64,000 bases of DNA from Thermodesulfovibrionales bacterium (GTDB lineage: Bacteria > Nitrospirota > Thermodesulfovibrionia > Thermodesulfovibrionales > SM23-35). The notes beneath the pieces were generated by a model. It did no database searches. It saw nothing but the letters and a program-made list of their open reading frames with translations, and had not been told where the DNA came from. Location of the stretch: positions 16,621 to 80,620 of the forward strand of contig JAVHLL010000003.1 in assembly GCA_031082155.1 (NCBI GenBank). The letters are read 5' to 3'. Position 1 is the stretch's first letter, and the number at the start of each line of letters is the position of its first letter. Both the position numbers and the translations under genes were made by a program. Positions 59,640-64,000 of the stretch are shown piece after piece.

Positions 59640-60995
59640 GTGAACCGGCAAAGAGTTCTCATTGTAGACGACGATAGAAACCTGCTTGAACTGCTGAGAA
59701 TAAGGCTTGATTCAGCAGGCTATGAGGTTTTTGCGGCACCTGATGAAGAAACAGCCATGACTGCTGTCTGCCGGAATTTTTTTGATCTCTCGATTGTGGA
59801 CCTGAACCTTGTGCATAGCGACGGCATTTCCCTGATGGAGAAACTTCATGCTGTTTACCCCGATATGCCTGTAATAATCCTCACTGCTTACGGAAGCATC
59901 GAGAGCGCTGTTGAGGGCATGAGGAGAGGGGCATTTAATTACCTTACAAAACCCTTTGATCCGAGAGCGCTTATGCTCCAGATTGAGCTTGCACTTGAGA
60001 AAAAGAAGCTTACCCGTGAGATTAAACGACTCAAGGGGCTTCTTTACGAACGGTACGATTTCAAGAATATCGTGGCAAAAAGTGCAGGGATGAGACAGGT
60101 TCTGGAACAGGTCTCACTGGTTGCCCGAACCGAATCCACCATTTTTATTTATGGAGAAAGTGGAACAGGAAAGGAACTGATAGCAAAAGCCATACACCTT
60201 GCAAGCGAACGGAGGGACAACCCGTTTGTTGCTATCAATTGTGCAGCTATCCCCGAGACACTTCTTGAAAGTGAACTGTTTGGTTATGAAAAAGGCGCAT
60301 TCAGTGGTGCATTCAGGGCATCAAAGGGTTTGCTGGTTCAGGCTGACCAGGGTACGATCTTTCTTGATGAAATCGGGGACATGCCTTTATCCATGCAGGT
60401 CAAAATTTTACGTTTTCTGCAGGAGAGACAGTTTTATGCGATTGGCAGCCAGATACCTGCTGAAGTCGATGTCAGGGTGATTGTTGCAACAAATAAGGAT
60501 CTCCAGAAGTTGATAAGGGAAGGAAAGTTTCGCGAAGACCTTTTTTACCGTATACACGTTATCCCGATCCACCTGCCGCCTCTCAGGGAGCGCAAAGAAG
60601 ACATCCCGCTGCTGGCTGAACATTTTCTGAGTAAGTGCAGACAGCAGATGAATAAGGAATTGAAAGGTTTTAGTGCTGATGCCATGCAACAACTTATGCT
60701 TTTTGATTGGCCGGGGAACATAAGGGAACTCGAAAATACGATTGAATATGCAGCAGCAATGGCGAAACACGATATCATTACCGATCACCTGATTTTCCAG
60801 TCAGGACCGAAGGAGACGCTAAAAACTTTCAGGGAGTCGAGAGCTCAATTTGAAGAGAAATATCTTAGTAATCTCCTTCATCTGACAAGAGGCAACGTCA
60901 CCAGGGCAGCGAAGCTGGCAGGAAGATACAGGGCAGACCTGTATAACCTTATCAGGAAATATAATATCGACACTCAAAAATATAAGGATTCATAG
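59640..60995 (+). CDS. sigma-54-dependent response regulator (GlrR/QseF-like)
   Basis: Receiver; AAA+ with GESGTGKELIA and FSGAFRASKG (GAFTGA-loop variant GAFSGA); C-terminal Fis-type HTH. Confidence 0.93.
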   Translation: MNRQRVLIVDDDRNLLELLRIRLDSAGYEVFAAPDEETAMTAVCRNFFDLSIVDLNLVHSDGISLMEKLHAVYPDMPVIILTAYGSIESAVEGMRRGAFNYLTKPFDPRALMLQIELALEKKKLTREIKRLKGLLYERYDFKNIVAKSAGMRQVLEQVSLVARTESTIFIYGESGTGKELIAKAIHLASERRDNPFVAINCAAIPETLLESELFGYEKGAFSGAFRASKGLLVQADQGTIFLDEIGDMPLSMQVKILRFLQERQFYAIGSQIPAEVDVRVIVATNKDLQKLIREGKFREDLFYRIHVIPIHLPPLRERKEDIPLLAEHFLSKCRQQMNKELKGFSADAMQQLMLFDWPGNIRELENTIEYAAAMAKHDIITDHLIFQSGPKETLKTFRESRAQFEEKYLSNLLHLTRGNVTRAAKLAGRYRADLYNLIRKYNIDTQKYKDS

Positions 60996-61067
60996 CATTT
61001 TTTCTCATCGTATCTGGATTGGTTAGGGTTGCCGTTAAGAATAGGTGGGTATATTTGATACACCTAC

Positions 61068-61083
61068 GTATGAAAAACCATAC
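61068..61083. promoter_or_regulatory. candidate enhancer site 1
   Basis: GTATG-AAAAAC-CATAC. Confidence 0.45.
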
Positions 61084-61136
61084 ATGGCGGTTTGTGATGT
61101 TATTCGGTGGTTCATACAAAAAACAACACCAAGTTT

Positions 61137-61152
61137 GTATGTAATATCATAC
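61137..61152. promoter_or_regulatory. candidate enhancer site 2
   Basis: GTATG-TAATAT-CATAC. Confidence 0.45.
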
Positions 61153-61224
61153 GTTTCTTCATATCAATAGTCCCCTTCTGCAATATTTATTTATAAGATA
61201 CAGCCAGTTTCGATTTGCGACTGT

Positions 61225-61241
61225 CTGGTACGTGTTTTGCT
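61225..61241 (+). promoter_or_regulatory. sigma-54 promoter
   Basis: CTGGTACGTGTTTTGCT; GG and GC at canonical -24/-12 spacing, one mismatch to YTGGCACGNNNNTTGCW. Confidence 0.7.
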
Positions 61242-61288
61242 TAATACTACTGTAATATTTAGAATAAAAACAAATAGAAAGAGGATAA

Positions 61289-62947
61289 ATGGTAATACTA
61301 TGGTTGAGAAGATATGATGTTTTCTTTTTATTTATATTCTTATTTTTATGTTTTATACTCGATTTACCGTGCGCTTCGGCGGAACAGACAACACTATCCT
61401 GGTATCCTCCCACAAGCAATGATGACGGTACGCCGATTATCGATCTGACCGGATACAAAATTTACCTGGGGACTGGCTCTCGTACCTATACACAGCAAAT
61501 CGATGCAGGCAATACCACAACTTATTCAGTAACGAACCTGGCAGCAGGCACCACTTACTATTTTGCCATTACTGCTTACAATAGCGCACAAAAGGAGAGC
61601 AAGTACTCTAATGAAATAAGCAGGATGATTCCTTCAGCACAGCAGTATGCTTTGTCTGTAAATGAAAGTGGTACGGGAAGCGGCATAATTATGTCCAACC
61701 CTGCCGGGATCAGTTGTGGTTCCGATTGTAGAGAGGGTTATCCCTGGGGCACAACAGTGACCCTCTCGGCTTTATCGGATGGTGATTCAGCATTTACCGG
61801 CTGGTCAGGAGCCTGTACAGGTCTGGGTGATTGCACCTTGATTATGGACGACGCAAAGGCAGTTACCGGTACGTTCACAAAAAGCGTAAATCAGACTCCC
61901 AATAATGGTTCCAATGATCCACCTTTGGTACCCTCTTCCTTGCATTTACCACGAACAGGACAGACCGAGACTCATGGACCGGGTGATGATGGGGATACTC
62001 GGACCGGGATAGAATGGCCGGATCCCCGGTTTCTTGATAACGGCGACGGCACAATAACTGATTATCTTACCGGGCTTATTTGGCTTAAAGACGGAAGTTG
62101 TTTCGGTAAGAAACAATGGAAAGATGCGTTCAATTCGATAATTGATTTCAATGCAAACCCCTCATTATATCACTGTGCGGAATATTTACAGGCATATGGT
62201 GATTGGCGCATACCGAATATAAAGGAACTCGACAGCCTGATCAACTATGGTGTTCCTAATTCATCCCAATGGTTGAACGAAAACGGTTTCTTTGGTATCC
62301 AGACAGCTCATTACTGGACGGCTACCACGTATCCGGGTAACGATAGTTCTCTGATTCTGGATATGGGTACGGGTGTACAGAAAATTGCACCGATGAAAAA
62401 AGTCAAATTCTTTTTACCAGTTCGGGGAGAAACATCAGTCATGTATTATGAAGTACCGCAAAGTGGGCAAACAGAGAGTCATATGTCCGGTGATGATGGG
62501 GATAAGCGAACCGGGAAGGAATGGCCGGAGCCAAGATTTGTGAACAACGGTGATGGAACAGTGACTGATATGCTTACAGGGTTGATGTGGCTGAAAGACG
62601 GATACTGCCTTGGAAAGAGGAAATGGAAAGATGCGTTGAATGCAGTTATAGATTTTAATGCAAACCCGTCAATTTATAACTGTACAGAATATTCTCAAAT
62701 ATATGATGACTGGCACATGCCCAATGTCAGGGAACTTGAGAGTCTGATTCACTATGGCATTACTGAGTCGTCCGGTTGGCTTGATATCGTAGGATTTATT
62801 AATATTCAACCGGCTTTCTACTGGTCGTCGACTTCAAATTTTACTCACAACAATCTGTCTTTTATCTATGACTTACGCAATAGAGAGAAGTCGCATAAAA
62901 GTCAGAACAGCAAACTATATTTCCTTCCGGTCCGCAGCCTGCAATAA
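61289..62947 (+). CDS. secreted FN3 - glycine-rich repeat - tandem DUF1566 protein
   Basis: Signal peptide; FN3-like TTLSWYPPTSNDDGTP...YKIYLGTGS; GSGIIMSNPAGISCGSDC...GWSGACTG repeat; two DUF1566 units. Confidence 0.8.
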   Translation: MVILWLRRYDVFFLFIFLFLCFILDLPCASAEQTTLSWYPPTSNDDGTPIIDLTGYKIYLGTGSRTYTQQIDAGNTTTYSVTNLAAGTTYYFAITAYNSAQKESKYSNEISRMIPSAQQYALSVNESGTGSGIIMSNPAGISCGSDCREGYPWGTTVTLSALSDGDSAFTGWSGACTGLGDCTLIMDDAKAVTGTFTKSVNQTPNNGSNDPPLVPSSLHLPRTGQTETHGPGDDGDTRTGIEWPDPRFLDNGDGTITDYLTGLIWLKDGSCFGKKQWKDAFNSIIDFNANPSLYHCAEYLQAYGDWRIPNIKELDSLINYGVPNSSQWLNENGFFGIQTAHYWTATTYPGNDSSLILDMGTGVQKIAPMKKVKFFLPVRGETSVMYYEVPQSGQTESHMSGDDGDKRTGKEWPEPRFVNNGDGTVTDMLTGLMWLKDGYCLGKRKWKDALNAVIDFNANPSIYNCTEYSQIYDDWHMPNVRELESLIHYGITESSGWLDIVGFINIQPAFYWSSTSNFTHNNLSFIYDLRNREKSHKSQNSKLYFLPVRSLQ

Positions 62948-62968
62948 AAATCTTACAAAATAACGTCT

Positions 62969-62988
62969 TATGTGATTGAAATCACATA
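62969..62988. promoter_or_regulatory. CRP-family palindromic operator candidate
   Basis: TATGTGATT-GA-AATCACATA, contains TGTGA-N6-TCACA. Confidence 0.5.
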
Positions 62989-63044
62989 CTTGTATGCATA
63001 TTCTGCTTTAAGATATTTTCAGAGCTACAGAAACAGAGTAAGCT

Positions 63045-63061
63045 CTGGCATGATCATTGAC
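63045..63061 (+). promoter_or_regulatory. sigma-54-like promoter candidate
   Basis: CTGGCATGATCATTGAC; correct spacing but -12 GA instead of GC. Confidence 0.35.
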
Positions 63062-63079
63062 AGTAATAGAGGCAGTAAA

Positions 63080-63202
63080 AGGTTTCCGAAAAAGGTAAAC
63101 CCTGGGTAACCAGGGGGCACAAAGCCACGGATCCTGCCTTGCCGGTTTCACTCCTTCAGAAAAGGGAGTGTGAAAGGGGGGAAGGACAGCCGGGTTTCCG
63201 AA
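63080..63202 (+). ncRNA. GEMM-I cyclic dinucleotide riboswitch aptamer
   Basis: AAAGGTAAACC-CTGG-GTAA-CCAG-GG...CACAAAGCCACGG ... GACAGCCGGGTTTCCG core; GNRA-type tetraloop helix. Confidence 0.85.
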
Positions 63203-63223
63203 GAAACAGAGCTTTTCAGAGTC

Positions 63224-63260
63224 AAAAGCCTGTTTCCCTTCAAGGAAACAGGCTTTTTTA
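63224..63260 (+). terminator. intrinsic terminator, riboswitch expression platform
   Basis: AAAAGCCTGTTTCC-CTTCAA-GGAAACAGGCTTTT plus T tract. Confidence 0.9.
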
Positions 63261-63290
63261 TTTGAAAAGAACTAGAACGGAGGGTCTTCC

Positions 63291-64000
63291 ATGCTGCAAT
63301 CCTTCATGCACTTATGGCTGCAAACTGGCAAATGTGCCAGGACATGGGTATTATTTGTTATTTTTTTCAATCTATTCATTTTCATTCTCTCTGTTTTTCC
63401 CGGCACCGGTAATACCGCTCAGACCACGCTTTCGTGGGTTCCTCCCGCAACAAATGAAGACGGTACCCCAATCACCGACCTCTCCGGATATAAAGTCTAT
63501 TACGGCACCTCCACGAAGAGCTATCCCCAAACGCTTACTGTCGGCAATGTAACAACCTGCACTGTGGGGAATCTGGCTGATGGAACAACCTATTACTTCG
63601 CAATCACCGCGGTAAACAGTTCATTAAAAGAGAGTAAATATTCCAATGAGATTAGCAGAGTGATGCCTGCCGCGCCGCATTATGCGCTTTCAATAAGCAG
63701 AAACGGTGCGGGAAACGGTACCGTGACCTCTTCGCCGGCAGGGATCATGTGCGGATCTGACTGCACGGAATCATATATTGGTGGAACTGTTGTCACCCTA
63801 ACGGCATCAGCAGATGGAAACTCAATCTTTAGCGGATGGTCCGGTGCGTGTACAGGGACAGGCGCGTGTGTGGTGACGATGACTTCAGTCAGGACGGTTA
63901 CTGCGTCATTTACCCTGAAATCCTATACAATCACCTCTTCCGCAGGTGCGGGGGGAAGCATATCTCCGTCAGGATCTGTAACAGTGAATCACGGTGCAAG
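63291..64000 (+). CDS. secreted FN3 / glycine-rich repeat protein, 5' part only (runs off window)
   Basis: Open frame from ATG with AGGG RBS; translation MLQSFMHLWLQTGKCARTW...AQTTLSWVPPATNEDGTPITDLSGYKVYYGTSTKSYPQTL; paralogue of 61289-62947; not in ORF track because no stop. Confidence 0.85.
   Translation, partial: MLQSFMHLWLQTGKCARTWVLFVIFFNLFIFILSVFPGTGNTAQTTLSWVPPATNEDGTPITDLSGYKVYYGTSTKSYPQTLTVGNVTTCTVGNLADGTTYYFAITAVNSSLKESKYSNEISRVMPAAPHYALSISRNGAGNGTVTSSPAGIMCGSDCTESYIGGTVVTLTASADGNSIFSGWSGACTGTGACVVTMTSVRTVTASFTLKSYTITSSAGAGGSISPSGSVTVNHGA

Noticed and set aside
61068-61117. NikR-type operator (GTATGA...TCATAC)
   Set aside because: The spacing is about 38 nt instead of 16, and the region belongs to a sigma-54-type promoter rather than a nickel gene.
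1-64000. CRISPR arrays, intact insertion sequences, prophage genes or known anti-phage defence systems
   Set aside because: No regularly spaced repeats, transposases, integrases or phage structural genes were seen in the sequence or translations.

Overview
This is a chromosomal window, mostly housekeeping and signalling genes, from a Gram-negative bacterium (possibly a Nitrospirota-like anaerobe; inferred from gene content only). Modules seen: octaheme cytochrome and alpha-carbonic anhydrase; radical SAM gene and pheT; a metal-homeostasis block (zur-znuACB, porin, ECF Ni/Co transporter, DtxR); rpsP-KH-trmD-rplS-rnhB without rimM; argDF; several PilZ proteins; galT-glgA-HK-RR-moeA; scpB; HD-GYP; proB; clpC; tRNAs; a GlrK/QseG/GlrR-like sigma-54 two-component operon; and two paralogous FN3/DUF1566 secreted-protein genes, the second cut by the window end. 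The most notable locus is 51.1-53.3 kb. It holds an untracked 54-aa Cys-rich ORF overlapping (ATGA) a flavoprotein of the Ndh-like type often fused to SelD. This is followed by a rhodanese-rubrerythrin gene whose reading frame is interrupted by one in-frame UGA exactly at the catalytic cysteine, with a SECIS-like hairpin just downstream. I read this as a candidate selenocysteine-containing rhodanese-rubrerythrin. Second in interest is 57.7-64 kb: sigma-54-type promoters, repeated GTATG/CATAC palindromes and a GEMM-I (cyclic dinucleotide) riboswitch with terminator controlling the FN3/DUF1566 genes. No CRISPR array, intact transposase or prophage was seen.
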